Shown here: piece by piece, positions 7,015 through 15,589 of the stretch
Layout of the letters: every line of letters begins with the position of its first letter
Position numbering within the stretch: the stretch's first letter is position 1
From: Rhodococcus maanshanensis NBRC 100610
Lineage (GTDB): Bacteria; Actinomycetota; Actinomycetes; Mycobacteriales; Mycobacteriaceae
DNA length: 64,000 bases
Direction of reading: 5' to 3'
Assembly: GCF_001894865.1 (NCBI RefSeq)
Contig: NZ_BCXA01000035.1
Location: 16,125 to 80,124 of the forward strand
The notes under the pieces: generated by a model
What the model was told of the DNA's origin: nothing
The model's database searches: none
Seen by the model: only the letters and a program-made list of their open reading frames with translations
Made by a program: the position numbers and the translations under genes

Positions 7015-8649
7015 ATGACCGTCGGCGACATCACCCCCGACACGATATGGGCGGTACTGTGCGAGTCCGCGCGGCGCCACCCCGACCGTGAGGCCGTCGT
7101 GGACGGACGGGAGCGGCTCAGCTACCAGCAGCTCGCGGCGTCCGCCTCCCAGGCGGGGACGGCGATGACCGCCGCGGGGATCCGGCACGGCGACCGCATC
7201 GCCCTGTGGGCGCCGAACTCCGCACGATGGGCGGTGGTCGCGCTGGGTGCCCACTCCGTCGGCGCGGTGGTGGTGCCGATCAACACCAGGGCACGCGGGG
7301 CCGAGGCCGCGCACCAGCTGCGCACGACCCGCAGCCGGATGCTCTTCGTGGACGACGGCTTCCTCGGCACCGGCTATGCCGCGATGCTCCGGGCGGCCGC
7401 GGGAGAATCCGGCCCGGATCGCCCGGTCCTCGGCCTCCCGGATCTGGAACAGATCATCGACTTCCACCGCGAACCGGACCTGCACATCACCAGCTGGGCG
7501 CAGCTCCTCCGGCGCGCGACCACGCCACGTCCCGTCGACCTGCGGGCACCCCGCCGGGTGGCTCCGCCCGGCACCGACGACGTCGCGTACATCATGTCGA
7601 CGTCCGGTTCGACCGGTCGGGCCAAGGGCGTTGTGCTCCGGCACGGGCAACTCGTTCGCGTGTATCGGTCCCTGTCCGAGCGGCTGGGGATCGGCCGCTG
7701 CGACCGGATCCTGGGGGTGACCCCGTTGTCGCATTCGTTCGGCCTCAACGCCGGCCTGCTGGCGGCGCTGGCCGCGGGCGGCTGCTACGTCGCTGTGGAC
7801 GTGTTCGACCCGGTCACCGCGCTCACCCGGATCACGACCGAACGGATCACCGTGTTGTCCGGTCCGCCAACACTGTTCACCGACCTGATCGCCGCGTCAC
7901 CCGCGGAGCGGCAGCCACAGGCGCACACCCCGCGGCTCGCGGTCACCGGCGCGACGACGGTGGCCGCCCCGCTGCTCGACCGCATCCGCCTTGTGCTCGG
8001 CATCCCACTGATCGTCACCGGCTACGGGCTAACCGAGGCCAGCGGCACCGTCACCGCGAGATACCCCGAGTCGCAGACCGTCTCGCTCGCCGCGCCGCCG
8101 CTGCCCGGGGTGGAGCTGCGCGTGGTCGACACCGAAGGGAACGCCGTTCCCGAGGGCACCGCCGGCGAGGTCCTGGTCCGTGGATACAACGTGATGTCGG
8201 GCTATTTCGAGGACGAGGCGGCCACCGCGACGGCACTCGACGGCGACGGCTGGCTACACACCGGCGACGTCGGGGTGCTCGAGGCCGGGGAACTGCGGAT
8301 CATCGACCGGATCGGCGAGATGTTCATCGTCGGCGGCTTCAACGTGTATCCCTCCGAGGTGGAGCAGGTGCTGAGCCGGCACCCGGCGGTCGGCGAGGTC
8401 GCGGTCGTCGGGGTACCCGACGACCGGCTGGGGGAGCGCGGGATCGCGTACGCGGTCCCACGCCAGGGCCACAGCGTGACCGGCCAGCAGCTGGTCGAGC
8501 ACTGTCGCGGTGCGCTCGCCGGCTACAAGGTCCCCTCCGAGGTGATCTTGCTCAGCGAGATGCCACGGATCGCCGCCGGGAAGCCGTCCCGGCTGGCCCT
8601 GCGCGAGTTGGCCCTACAGCGGCGGGCGGAGCATCGCGGGGTCGGGTGA
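7015..8649 (+). CDS. FadD3-like acyl-CoA synthetase
   Basis: 544-residue member of the acyl-adenylate-forming family. Visible motifs are the phosphate-binding loop STSGSTGRAKG, YGLTEASG (A5), GWLHTGDVG (A7), GGFNVYPSEVE and the C-terminal catalytic Lys in AAGKPSR. The overall pattern, including LSGPPTLFTDLI and AVTGATTV, resembles mycobacterial FadD3, which activates the propionate side chain of the C/D-ring steroid remnant HIP. The frame opens much earlier, but homology begins near the ATG at 7015. No ribosome site is present there; TACGGT at 7000-7005 fits a -10 element of a leaderless transcript. Divergent from the SnoaL/kstD operon. Confidence 0.8.
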   Translation: MTVGDITPDTIWAVLCESARRHPDREAVVDGRERLSYQQLAASASQAGTAMTAAGIRHGDRIALWAPNSARWAVVALGAHSVGAVVVPINTRARGAEAAHQLRTTRSRMLFVDDGFLGTGYAAMLRAAAGESGPDRPVLGLPDLEQIIDFHREPDLHITSWAQLLRRATTPRPVDLRAPRRVAPPGTDDVAYIMSTSGSTGRAKGVVLRHGQLVRVYRSLSERLGIGRCDRILGVTPLSHSFGLNAGLLAALAAGGCYVAVDVFDPVTALTRITTERITVLSGPPTLFTDLIAASPAERQPQAHTPRLAVTGATTVAAPLLDRIRLVLGIPLIVTGYGLTEASGTVTARYPESQTVSLAAPPLPGVELRVVDTEGNAVPEGTAGEVLVRGYNVMSGYFEDEAATATALDGDGWLHTGDVGVLEAGELRIIDRIGEMFIVGGFNVYPSEVEQVLSRHPAVGEVAVVGVPDDRLGERGIAYAVPRQGHSVTGQQLVEHCRGALAGYKVPSEVILLSEMPRIAAGKPSRLALRELALQRRAEHRGVG

Positions 8650-8701
8650 ACCGTGCGTCGCCCTACCTGCGGCAGGCATCCCCGATTGCTGGGGAGACAG
8701 G

Positions 8702-8719
8702 ATCCCAGCGATCTGGGAT
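8702..8719. promoter_or_regulatory. Palindromic site upstream of the lipoprotein gene
   Basis: ATCCCAG-CGAT-CTGGGAT has perfect 7-bp arms. It lies 52 bp after the synthetase gene and covers the first possible start codon (8718) of the lipoprotein gene, which argues for the downstream start at 8754 and for operator function. Confidence 0.35.
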
Positions 8720-8753
8720 GTTCTCCGTCCGGCGCAACCGGGACGCTCGGCAG

Positions 8754-9614
8754 ATGCCGAACACCGAACTCTGCACCCAACCCACGACCGCCGCCGACCT
8801 GGCCGCGCGACCCGCGAAACGAGCGGCGCGGCTGGCACTGGCCGCGTGCGCTGCCGTCACCCTGGCCGGATGCGGCGCCGCCGTCGGGGCCGACGACCGC
8901 AGCGGCACCTTCTTCGGCCCCTCGCAGGACCTCGGAGACGGCACGTCCAAGACCTACGTCAGCCTGGATTCGGACGGAAAGCCCACCGAGATCGGCATCC
9001 GGATCACGGAAACGGCCCTCGACGGTCTGCCCGGCGGCCCCGATGCCAAGCCCCAGATGCTGATGTTCGACCTGCCGGACGAGGCGTCCGAGACGGTCTT
9101 CGAGCACGTCATGCTGGATTGGAACCCCAACGGGCACGACCCACAGATCCTCTGGGGCAAACCGCATTTCGACATGCACTTCTACCTCACCGACATGGCG
9201 GAGGTCCACGCCATCGACCCCACCGCCCCGGACTTCGCCACCAAGGCGGCACGGCTACCGGACCCGAAGTACATCCCGCAGGACTATGTGGCCCCACCGG
9301 GTCCGCCCGCCGCGAACACGGTGCCGTCGATGGGCCTGCACTGGAACGACAGCGCCGACCGCGTTGTCCCTGGCTCCTTCGATTTCACCGAGGTACTGCT
9401 GAACGGCTCATGGGACGGCGAGTTCACCTTCATCGAGCCGATGATGACCCGCGAGTGGCTGCTCACCAAGCCGACCCTGCAGGAGGATCTCAAGCTGCCC
9501 AAGGCGTATCCGCGGTCCGGCTACTCGCCGACCACCTACACCGTGCGGTTCGACGACCGGTCCGCGGAGTACGTCATCACGCTCGAGGGGATGACGATGC
9601 GCGAGAAGTCCTGA
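8754..9614 (+). CDS. Secreted lipoprotein, DUF5602/TTHB210-like
   Basis: 286 residues. A positively charged N-region (RPAKRAARLALAACA) precedes a hydrophobic stretch ending in LAGC, a lipobox whose Cys would be lipidated near residue 41. The mature part contains NPNGHDPQILWGKPHFDMHFYL, a His/Asp-rich pattern that I associate with TTHB210-like (DUF5602) proteins, function unknown. The ATG at 8718 is an alternative start but lies inside a palindrome. No clear ribosome site is seen for either start. It lies between the FadD3-like gene and hsaB; whether it helps steroid uptake or is unrelated is not known. Confidence 0.7.
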   Translation: MPNTELCTQPTTAADLAARPAKRAARLALAACAAVTLAGCGAAVGADDRSGTFFGPSQDLGDGTSKTYVSLDSDGKPTEIGIRITETALDGLPGGPDAKPQMLMFDLPDEASETVFEHVMLDWNPNGHDPQILWGKPHFDMHFYLTDMAEVHAIDPTAPDFATKAARLPDPKYIPQDYVAPPGPPAANTVPSMGLHWNDSADRVVPGSFDFTEVLLNGSWDGEFTFIEPMMTREWLLTKPTLQEDLKLPKAYPRSGYSPTTYTVRFDDRSAEYVITLEGMTMREKS

Positions 9615-9634
9615 GCAACAAGGCAGCTCGCAAA

Positions 9635-9672
9635 ACGATGCCCCCCGCCGAGGTGTCGGCGAGGGGCGTCGT
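9635..9672. terminator. Bidirectional hairpin between the lipoprotein gene and hsaB
   Basis: ACGATGCCCCCCGCCGA (from 9635) and TCGGCGAGGGGCGTCGT (to 9672) pair with few mismatches around a 4-nt loop, between two converging genes. Confidence 0.55.
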
Positions 9673-9684
9673 CCTGTGAGTGCT

Positions 9685-10203
9685 CTAGCCGGCGAACCCG
9701 CCGAACCCGCCCTTGAAGAACAGCAGCGGCCTGCCGTCCGCATCCGCGGTCAGGTCGGTGATGCGGGCGAGCACGATCGTGTGGTCGCCTGCGTCGTGCT
9801 CGAGCTCGACCGTGGCCTCGATCCGGGCGAGCGCGCCGCCGAGCGCAGGCGCACCGTTACCCGCCGGGCTCCAGTCGACCTGGGCGAACTTGTCGCCGCC
9901 GCTCACCGCGAAGGTCGAGCACACGTCCTTCTGGTCATGGGCGAGGATGTTGATGCACAGCGAGCCGGCCTCCCGCAGCAGCGGCCAGCTGGTGGAGGTC
10001 TTCGCGGGGCAGAACGAGATGTACGGCGGATCCAGCGACACCGACACCACCGACTGGCAGGCGAACCCGAGGGGGCGGTCGCCGTCGTGGGCGGCGATCA
10101 CCGCGACCCCGGTGCAGAAGTGCCCCATCACCTTTCTCAGTGTGGCGGCGTCGGGAGCCGAGAGAGCATCCTGCTCGGCGACGGCTGTGATCTCTGCGCT
10201 CAT
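9685..10203 (-). CDS. hsaB: Flavin reductase of the 3-HSA hydroxylase
   Basis: 172-residue flavin reductase-like protein, the partner that supplies reduced flavin to HsaA for C4 hydroxylation of the phenolic secosteroid 3-HSA. Segments such as MGHFCTGVAVIAAHDGDRPLG, DPPYISFCPAKTSTSWPLL and SLCINILAHDQKDVCSTFA are characteristic of HsaB. The start is the ATG at 10203 behind AGGAGGAA (10210-10217). The gene is separated from hsaA and hsaC by about 4.4 kb and is transcribed alone, divergently from the PadR regulator, which may control it. Mycobacterial hsaB normally sits in the same run as hsaA, hsaD and hsaC. Confidence 0.88.
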   Translation of the reverse strand: MSAEITAVAEQDALSAPDAATLRKVMGHFCTGVAVIAAHDGDRPLGFACQSVVSVSLDPPYISFCPAKTSTSWPLLREAGSLCINILAHDQKDVCSTFAVSGGDKFAQVDWSPAGNGAPALGGALARIEATVELEHDAGDHTIVLARITDLTADADGRPLLFFKGGFGGFAG

Positions 10204-10332
10204 TGCGGTGTTCCTCCTGATGAAACGGGCACCATCCAGAATCGCCACACCCTGTGCGCGGCGCCATCCCCGTTCCCGGTCAGTGGTAGCTTGCCCTGTC
10301 CAGGTCATCTGTCCAATTGTTAGGCTCCCCAG

Positions 10333-11022
10333 GTGGCACCGACCGAACCGGCCTCCGAGTCTGATCTACCCAACCTGCCCGCGACGAGCTGGGCTGTACT
10401 CGGCATGCTCGCGTTCGACGAGGAGCTGTCCGGCTACGAGCTCAAGAAGTGGGCCGACTGGAGCATCAAGTTCTTCTATTGGAGCCCGTCGTTCAGCCAG
10501 GTCTACACGGAGCTGAAGAAGCTCGAGAAGCACGGCTTCGTCACCTCCCGGGTGCAGCACGACAACGGCGTTCGCGGCCGCCGTCTCTACAAGATCACCG
10601 AGGCGGGTACCGCCGCGGTCGGGCGCTGGTCCAACGAGGCGCCGATCGACCCGCCCATCCTCAAACACGGTGTGATGCTTCGCATCTGGCTCGGACACCT
10701 GAACAAGCCGGAACGGCTCAAGGAGATCCTCCGCGAGCACATCGAGTACGTGTCGAAGATGGAGCGGCGCGCCGCGGCCGATGCCTCCGGCGCCGACAAG
10801 GAACCGGCATGGGCGTACTCCCAGATCGTGCTGCGGTGGGCCGAGCGGTACTACGCCGCCGAGCGCGATCTGGCCGAGCAGCTGATCGCCGACATCGACA
10901 AGGCCGACGCCGTCATCGCCCAGGTCAAGGACGGCGACGACGCCGGCTTCCCGAAGCCGACCCCCGGCGCCTGGCGCCAGGTGGAGGTCGAGACCGAGTC
11001 GGAGAACCCCGACCTGGAGTGA
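10333..11022 (+). CDS. PadR-family transcriptional regulator
   Basis: 229 residues. The N-terminal winged helix is clear: SWAVLGMLAFDEELSGYELKK, then SFSQVYTELKKLEKHGFVTS and RGRRLYKITEAG, the PadR pattern. The C-terminal half is a long helical dimerisation region. The GTG at 10333 has no good ribosome site; TAGGCT at 10321-10326 could be the -10 of a leaderless transcript. Divergent from hsaB with 129 bp between, so hsaB and itself are the likely targets. Converges with the esterase gene 3 bp downstream. Confidence 0.85.
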   Translation: MAPTEPASESDLPNLPATSWAVLGMLAFDEELSGYELKKWADWSIKFFYWSPSFSQVYTELKKLEKHGFVTSRVQHDNGVRGRRLYKITEAGTAAVGRWSNEAPIDPPILKHGVMLRIWLGHLNKPERLKEILREHIEYVSKMERRAAADASGADKEPAWAYSQIVLRWAERYYAAERDLAEQLIADIDKADAVIAQVKDGDDAGFPKPTPGAWRQVEVETESENPDLE

Positions 11023-11025
11023 GCC

Positions 11026-11958
11026 CTAGCGGGCCGGGTCGAGGAGTTCGCGCAGATCCGCCCACGCCTGCTTCTGCGCGGTGCGTGCCAGGGCCAGCAT
11101 GCCCATCGTCATGAACCCGTGAATCGCGCCGTCGTATCGACGATGGTTGACCGGAACACCCTCGGCGGCAAGGGCCTTCGCATAGGCGTCACCCTCCGAA
11201 CAGAGCGGGTCGCAGCCCGCGGTGACCACCACGGCGGGCGGCAGCCCGGCGAGTTCCGCGCGCAGGGGAGAGGCATGGGGGTGATCCCGGTCCTCGACCG
11301 CGACGTACTGGTCCCAGTACCACTGCATCGCGGCCCTGGTGTTGAAGTAACCGGTCGCGAACTCCCGGTAGGAATCGGTCTCGAAGTCCGCGGCGATCAC
11401 CGGGTACAGCAGCAGCTGCGCCGCGAGGGCCGGGCCGCCGCGGTCGCGGGCGATGAGCGCGGTCACCGCGGCCAGGTTGCCGCCTGCGCTGTCCCCGGCG
11501 ACCACGATCCGGCCGGTGTCACCACCGAGTTCCTGCCCGTGCTCGGCCACCCACGCCACCACGGCGTAGACGTCCTCGGCGGCGGCAGGCCACCGCGACT
11601 CCGGGGCCAGCCGGTAGTCGACCGACACCACGATCGCCCCGACGCCGTTGGCCATCGCCCGGCAGATCCCGTCGTGGGTGTCCAGATCGCAGAACACGAA
11701 CCCGCCGCCGTGCGCGAACACGACGATCGGTACATCCGCATCGGAGGTGACCGCGGGCCGGTAGATCCGGACCGGCAGGTCCGAGCCTGGTCCGGGAACC
11801 ACGCGCTCGATGACCTCCGCGACCGGCTCCGGCTGATCGGGCAGCACGAGCCTGGCTCGGATCGCGGCGCGCGCCTGCGCGCCTGCCATGGTCTCGACTT
11901 TCGGGAATCCGGCGTTCAGCGCGTCGAGGATCGCCGCCACCTCGGCGTCGACGGTCAT
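11026..11958 (-). CDS. Alpha/beta hydrolase, hormone-sensitive-lipase type esterase
   Basis: 310 residues with the HSL-family signature HGGGF (oxyanion hole, near residue 83), the nucleophile elbow GDSAGG (near 155), and later the Asp (TAGCDPL) and His (GAIHGFM) of the triad. No signal peptide, so cytoplasmic. It resembles mycobacterial LipN/LipW-type carboxylesterases. The ATG overlaps the stop of the upstream IclR regulator by 4 nt (ATGA at 11955-11958), so the two are translationally coupled. A steroid ester or lactone substrate is plausible from context, not proven. Confidence 0.87.
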   Translation of the reverse strand: MTVDAEVAAILDALNAGFPKVETMAGAQARAAIRARLVLPDQPEPVAEVIERVVPGPGSDLPVRIYRPAVTSDADVPIVVFAHGGGFVFCDLDTHDGICRAMANGVGAIVVSVDYRLAPESRWPAAAEDVYAVVAWVAEHGQELGGDTGRIVVAGDSAGGNLAAVTALIARDRGGPALAAQLLLYPVIAADFETDSYREFATGYFNTRAAMQWYWDQYVAVEDRDHPHASPLRAELAGLPPAVVVTAGCDPLCSEGDAYAKALAAEGVPVNHRRYDGAIHGFMTMGMLALARTAQKQAWADLRELLDPAR

Positions 11959-12818
11959 GCGTACTGCAGATCGGTCGGCGCCGCCGCAGGGCGGGCGCGG
12001 TGAGCCGACGGCCCGCCGAGGATGGGACGCGGTTGCTGCTGCAGGGTCGGCTGGACCCGGACCGGGCCGCCCTCGATGTTGCGCCAGATTCCCAGCGCGG
12101 TCATCCGCACGGGTGCGGCGAGCCGGTGGTCGAGCTTCATCTGGGAGACCGGACCGCAGATCGAGACGGCCGCAACCGCCTCGCCGATGTTCCCGATCGG
12201 GGCTGCCACGCAGCCGAACCCGGGCAGCGACTCCTCGCGCTCGTAGGCGATGCCCTGCTCACGCACCTTGGCCAGCTCGGTGCGGAGCTGGGCCCCCGTG
12301 GAGATGGAGTACTTGGTCTTGCGGCTGAGGAGGTCGCCGTCGAGCGCCGCGAGCTGGGCCTCGCCCGCGAACCCGAGGATCGCCTTGCCGACCCCGGTGC
12401 AGTGCGCGGGGTAGCGGCCGCCGACCCGGGTCGGGATAGCGGCGGCCATCCGGCCACCGATCTTCTCGAGGTACACGACATCGGGCCCGTCGAGGATCGC
12501 CAGGTGGACGACGTGGCCGGTCACCCGGTGCAGCTCGTGCAGGAACGGCAGCGCGGCCCGGTGCATCCGGTCCTGGTGCACCGCGAGGGAGCCGAGCTCG
12601 ACCAGGCGCATGCCCAGCTCGTAGTCGCGACCCTGCCTGCGCAGCCAGCGGAGGTGGACGAGCCGCTCGAGCATCCGGTGCGCCGAGGAGCGCGGCAGCC
12701 CGGTGCGCCGAACGACCTGAGCGAGCGTCAGCCGGCCGGGTCCGTCGAAGGCATCCAGAACGAGCGAGACGCGATCGAGTACGGCGCTCGGGGTGCTGGC
12801 GTCGACCAAAGTTGTCAT
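11955..12818 (-). CDS. IclR-family transcriptional regulator
   Basis: 287 residues. An N-terminal winged helix (DRVSLVLDAFDGPGRLTLAQVVRRTGLPRSSAHRML, written here with its HTH around residues 30-50) is followed by the IclR effector domain with GRYPAHCTGVGKAILGF and a Cys in SLPGFGCVAAPIGN. The ATG at 12818 follows GGAGGA. It is coupled to the esterase gene and lies next to the kshA-hsaA-hsaC-kstD-like run. A local regulator of ring degradation is the natural guess; KstR itself is a TetR protein and is not in this window. Confidence 0.87.
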   Translation of the reverse strand: MTTLVDASTPSAVLDRVSLVLDAFDGPGRLTLAQVVRRTGLPRSSAHRMLERLVHLRWLRRQGRDYELGMRLVELGSLAVHQDRMHRAALPFLHELHRVTGHVVHLAILDGPDVVYLEKIGGRMAAAIPTRVGGRYPAHCTGVGKAILGFAGEAQLAALDGDLLSRKTKYSISTGAQLRTELAKVREQGIAYEREESLPGFGCVAAPIGNIGEAVAAVSICGPVSQMKLDHRLAAPVRMTALGIWRNIEGGPVRVQPTLQQQPRPILGGPSAHRARPAAAPTDLQYA

Positions 12819-13053
12819 GGGGTCCTCCGGGAGTGCTTGGCGGCTGGGCGCCGGGTTGGTGCGCCGATCGGCTGGGGGTCCGACCGGGGTGTTTCGATTA
12901 GGAATATGACTATTGATAGCACGGGCTTGTGTCGGCTGTCACACACGACCGAGTGGTTCGTTTTGGGTCACGAGACGGCGAAGGGCCCCGGATCGATTGA
13001 CTCGACCCGGGGCCCGATATGCCTGACCTGCAGTTATTGACCGCTCAGTGGGA
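12819..13053. promoter_or_regulatory. Promoter region of the IclR operon and terminator zone
   Basis: Around 12895-12922 there is an AT-rich patch, unusual here, containing the short dyad AATA-TGAC-TATT, a likely IclR-operon promoter and operator. The right part holds the hairpin at 12983-13015. Confidence 0.4.
12983..13015 (-). terminator. Terminator of the kshA-hsaA-hsaC-kstD-like run
   Basis: GGGCCCCGGATCGA and TCGACCCGGGGCCC pair over 14 bp with one mismatch around a 5-nt loop. It lies 38 bp past the end of the leftward gene at 13054. Confidence 0.65.
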
Positions 13054-14529
13054 TCATCCCTTGGCCGCGGATCGGCCCGCGCGACGCCCGAAAAAACTTC
13101 CGTCGCCCAGCGAAGCACCGCTCGCGTAGCCGCCCGCGGAGACGCCGGCGGTGCACCGGCCTGCCGCGTACAGCCCCGGAATCGGCTCGCCGGAGACGTG
13201 CAGGACCTCCGACTCGACGCTGGTGCGCAGACCGCCGAGGGTGAACCCGCCGGTGAACCCGCGCAGGTCGATCGCGGCGACCGGCGACCCGATCGGCCTG
13301 ACCCATTCGGACTTCTTGCCGAGCACCGGGTCCGCGCCCTTCGCGGCGTGCTTGTTGTAGACCTCGACGGTGGTCTGCAGGGTGCCCTCGGGCAGCCCCA
13401 TCTCCGCCTCGAGCTCCTCGACCGTCTCGCACACCCAGCTCGGCTGGTGCCGCAGGAACGGGGTGGCCGTCGGCGTGGCCTGCGCCTCCTCGTACGCAGC
13501 CTCGTCGATCACCAGGAACGACTGGTTCTGGTTCTCGATCAGCGTGGCCTGCCCGACCCGGCCGGGGTAGGTGTCCTCGTTGATGTAGCGCTGACCTCGC
13601 CCGTTGACCAGGATCCCGCGGATGAACAGCTGCGGGTCGCAGAAGAACGCCACCTCGGTGGCGTCCATGTGCGCCAGATCGGCGCCGAGGGCCTGCGCCA
13701 TCTGGATTGCCTTGCCGTCGTGCTCCTCGATGGAGGCGGCCGGGCGGCCCACCAGCCGCGGCGCGTAGGCCTCGACCATCCGGTCGTTGTAGGCGAAGCT
13801 GCCGGTGGCGAGCACCACGCCGCGACGCGCCCGGATGGTGATCTCCTTCCCGTACTGGGTCGCCACGACGCCGACCACCCGGCCGGACTCGTCGGTGACC
13901 AGGGTCTGCGCGCGGGTGTCGTACACGGAACGCACGCCGAGGGCCGCCGACGTGTCGGTGAGCGGCTTCATCAGCATGAAGCCGCCGCCCTTCTCGCCGC
14001 CGGACTGTTTGTCCGCCATCTGCGGCACGTGCCCGCGCGGCGCGGGCGGGATGGTCGCGCTGAACGGGGCGGCGTTCTCGCCGCCGGTGTACTGCAGCCC
14101 GTCGTCGCCCGGCGGCTCCCAACCCGGCTCGCCCCAGAAACTCGCCTTGAACGGGACGCCGCACTCGACCAGCCAGTTGTAGTGGTCGACGCTGCCCTCG
14201 CAGTAGGCGTCGATCTTCTCGGCATCGACGCCGGGGCCGAGTGCCTCGGTCATGAACGCCTTCATGTTCTCCGCGGAATCCTCGAATCCACAAGCCTTCT
14301 GGAGCGGGGTGCCACCGCCGAGATAGATGAATCCGCCTGCCATCGCGGCCGCGCCGCCCCAGCCGCCGGTGCGTTCGAGCACCAGCACGTCGGCGCCCTC
14401 CTGGGCCGCGGCCACGGCCGCGGACGCGCCCGCGACGCCGTAGCCGGCCACCACCACATCGGCCTCGTGGTCCCACTGTGTGATCTCGACGGCCGGCCGC
14501 GGCCGGACCGTCGTGGTGTTGCTGGTCAT
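13054..14529 (-). CDS. KstD-like FAD-dependent steroid dehydrogenase
   Basis: 491-residue flavoprotein of the FAD-binding-2/KstD superfamily. FAD motif VVVAGYGVAGASAAVAAAQEG near residue 23, then GGAAAMAGGFIYLGGGT, and the C-terminal cap GRCTAGVSAGGYASGASLGDG. It is shorter than and clearly different from the KstD at 4824-6488, and more like the FAD-dehydrogenase paralogues called KstD3 or 3-ketosteroid-4-ene dehydrogenase in rhodococci. Which bond it oxidises cannot be told here. The ATG at 14529 follows AAAGGAA. Last gene of the run kshA, hsaA, hsaC, this gene; 113 nt after hsaC. Confidence 0.8.
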   Translation of the reverse strand: MTSNTTTVRPRPAVEITQWDHEADVVVAGYGVAGASAAVAAAQEGADVLVLERTGGWGGAAAMAGGFIYLGGGTPLQKACGFEDSAENMKAFMTEALGPGVDAEKIDAYCEGSVDHYNWLVECGVPFKASFWGEPGWEPPGDDGLQYTGGENAAPFSATIPPAPRGHVPQMADKQSGGEKGGGFMLMKPLTDTSAALGVRSVYDTRAQTLVTDESGRVVGVVATQYGKEITIRARRGVVLATGSFAYNDRMVEAYAPRLVGRPAASIEEHDGKAIQMAQALGADLAHMDATEVAFFCDPQLFIRGILVNGRGQRYINEDTYPGRVGQATLIENQNQSFLVIDEAAYEEAQATPTATPFLRHQPSWVCETVEELEAEMGLPEGTLQTTVEVYNKHAAKGADPVLGKKSEWVRPIGSPVAAIDLRGFTGGFTLGGLRTSVESEVLHVSGEPIPGLYAAGRCTAGVSAGGYASGASLGDGSFFGRRAGRSAAKG

Positions 14530-14642
14530 CGGGTTCCTTTCGTGAACGGGTCTGGATACACCTCGCGCGCGGCTCCAGTGCCGGCGAACGCGGGTGCGTA
14601 CGCCGGCGGTGGAAACCGCGCGCGAAGGTGGGTGGGCTGTTG

Positions 14643-15548
14643 TTACATCGCCGCCAGGGGCTCGCTGCCGGACCAGTCGTGGCCCCAGTAGCTGTCGGCG
14701 GTGATCTCCTCCGCGGAGTAGTACTTCTCGTCTACCCGCATGCCCTCGGTTCCGAATTCGATGTCCCAGCCTCCGGGAGCGCGAACGTAGAACGAGACCA
14801 TCTTGTCGTTGGTGTGCCTGCCCAGGGTCGAGGAGACCGAGAAGCCGTCCTTGACGACGCGGTCGAGCGCCTGGCCGACCGCATCGAGGGTGTCGACCTC
14901 GACCATGATGTGGACCAGGCCGGGGGCACCGCCGTGCGGTGCGGGGCACAGCGCCAGGCTGTGGTGGCGCTCGTTGACGCCCATGAAGCGCACCCGCATC
15001 GGGCCGAACTCCGGCGGAGCCGGGATGCGGAAGGCGCCGCGCGACAGGAAGCCGAGCACCTCGGTGTAGAAGGCGAAGGCGCCGTTGATGTCCATCACCG
15101 GAAGCACCACGTGGCCGAGACCCTGTGCGCCCGTGACGAACTTGGCACCGAACGGAGTGACGACCGGGCTGTGGTCGAGGACCGCGCCGTGGAAGATCTC
15201 GAGGGTGGCGCCGGTCGGATCCTGGAAGGTGATGACCTCCTCGACCCGGCGGGCGTCGGCCTCCTCCAGCGAGAGCGGCTTGACGGCGATGCCCGCGGCC
15301 TCGACAGCCTCCTGCACGCGAACCAGGGCGGCGTGGTCGCGCACCTCCCAGCCGATGGTGACGACCTCGTCGGTGTCACCCGGCACGATGACGATGCGCG
15401 CGGCGCGCTCGTCCATCCGCAGGTAGATGGCGTTCTCGTCCGGACCGGAGCCCTCGGCGAAGCCGAGCACGTCGAAGGCGAACTTGCGCCAGCGCTCCAT
15501 GTCGTTGGTCTGGACCTTGATGTAGCCCAAGCCCTTGATGTCAGTCAT
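14643..15548 (-). CDS. hsaC: Extradiol dioxygenase (3,4-DHSA dioxygenase)
   Basis: 301-residue type I extradiol dioxygenase with two glyoxalase-like modules. It cleaves the catechol ring A of 3,4-DHSA by meta fission. The Fe(II) ligands are visible: His146 in GLGHVVLP, His213 in LVHIMVEV and Glu264 in WDIEFGTEG, matching the positions known for M. tuberculosis HsaC. The start is the ATG at 15548. Lies 41 nt after hsaA in the same direction. The next pathway enzyme, the hydrolase HsaD, is not encoded anywhere in this window. Confidence 0.92.
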   Translation of the reverse strand: MTDIKGLGYIKVQTNDMERWRKFAFDVLGFAEGSGPDENAIYLRMDERAARIVIVPGDTDEVVTIGWEVRDHAALVRVQEAVEAAGIAVKPLSLEEADARRVEEVITFQDPTGATLEIFHGAVLDHSPVVTPFGAKFVTGAQGLGHVVLPVMDINGAFAFYTEVLGFLSRGAFRIPAPPEFGPMRVRFMGVNERHHSLALCPAPHGGAPGLVHIMVEVDTLDAVGQALDRVVKDGFSVSSTLGRHTNDKMVSFYVRAPGGWDIEFGTEGMRVDEKYYSAEEITADSYWGHDWSGSEPLAAM

Positions 15549-15589
15549 GTGATGTCCTTCTTATGTTTTCAGTGCTGTGCGGGACCGGA

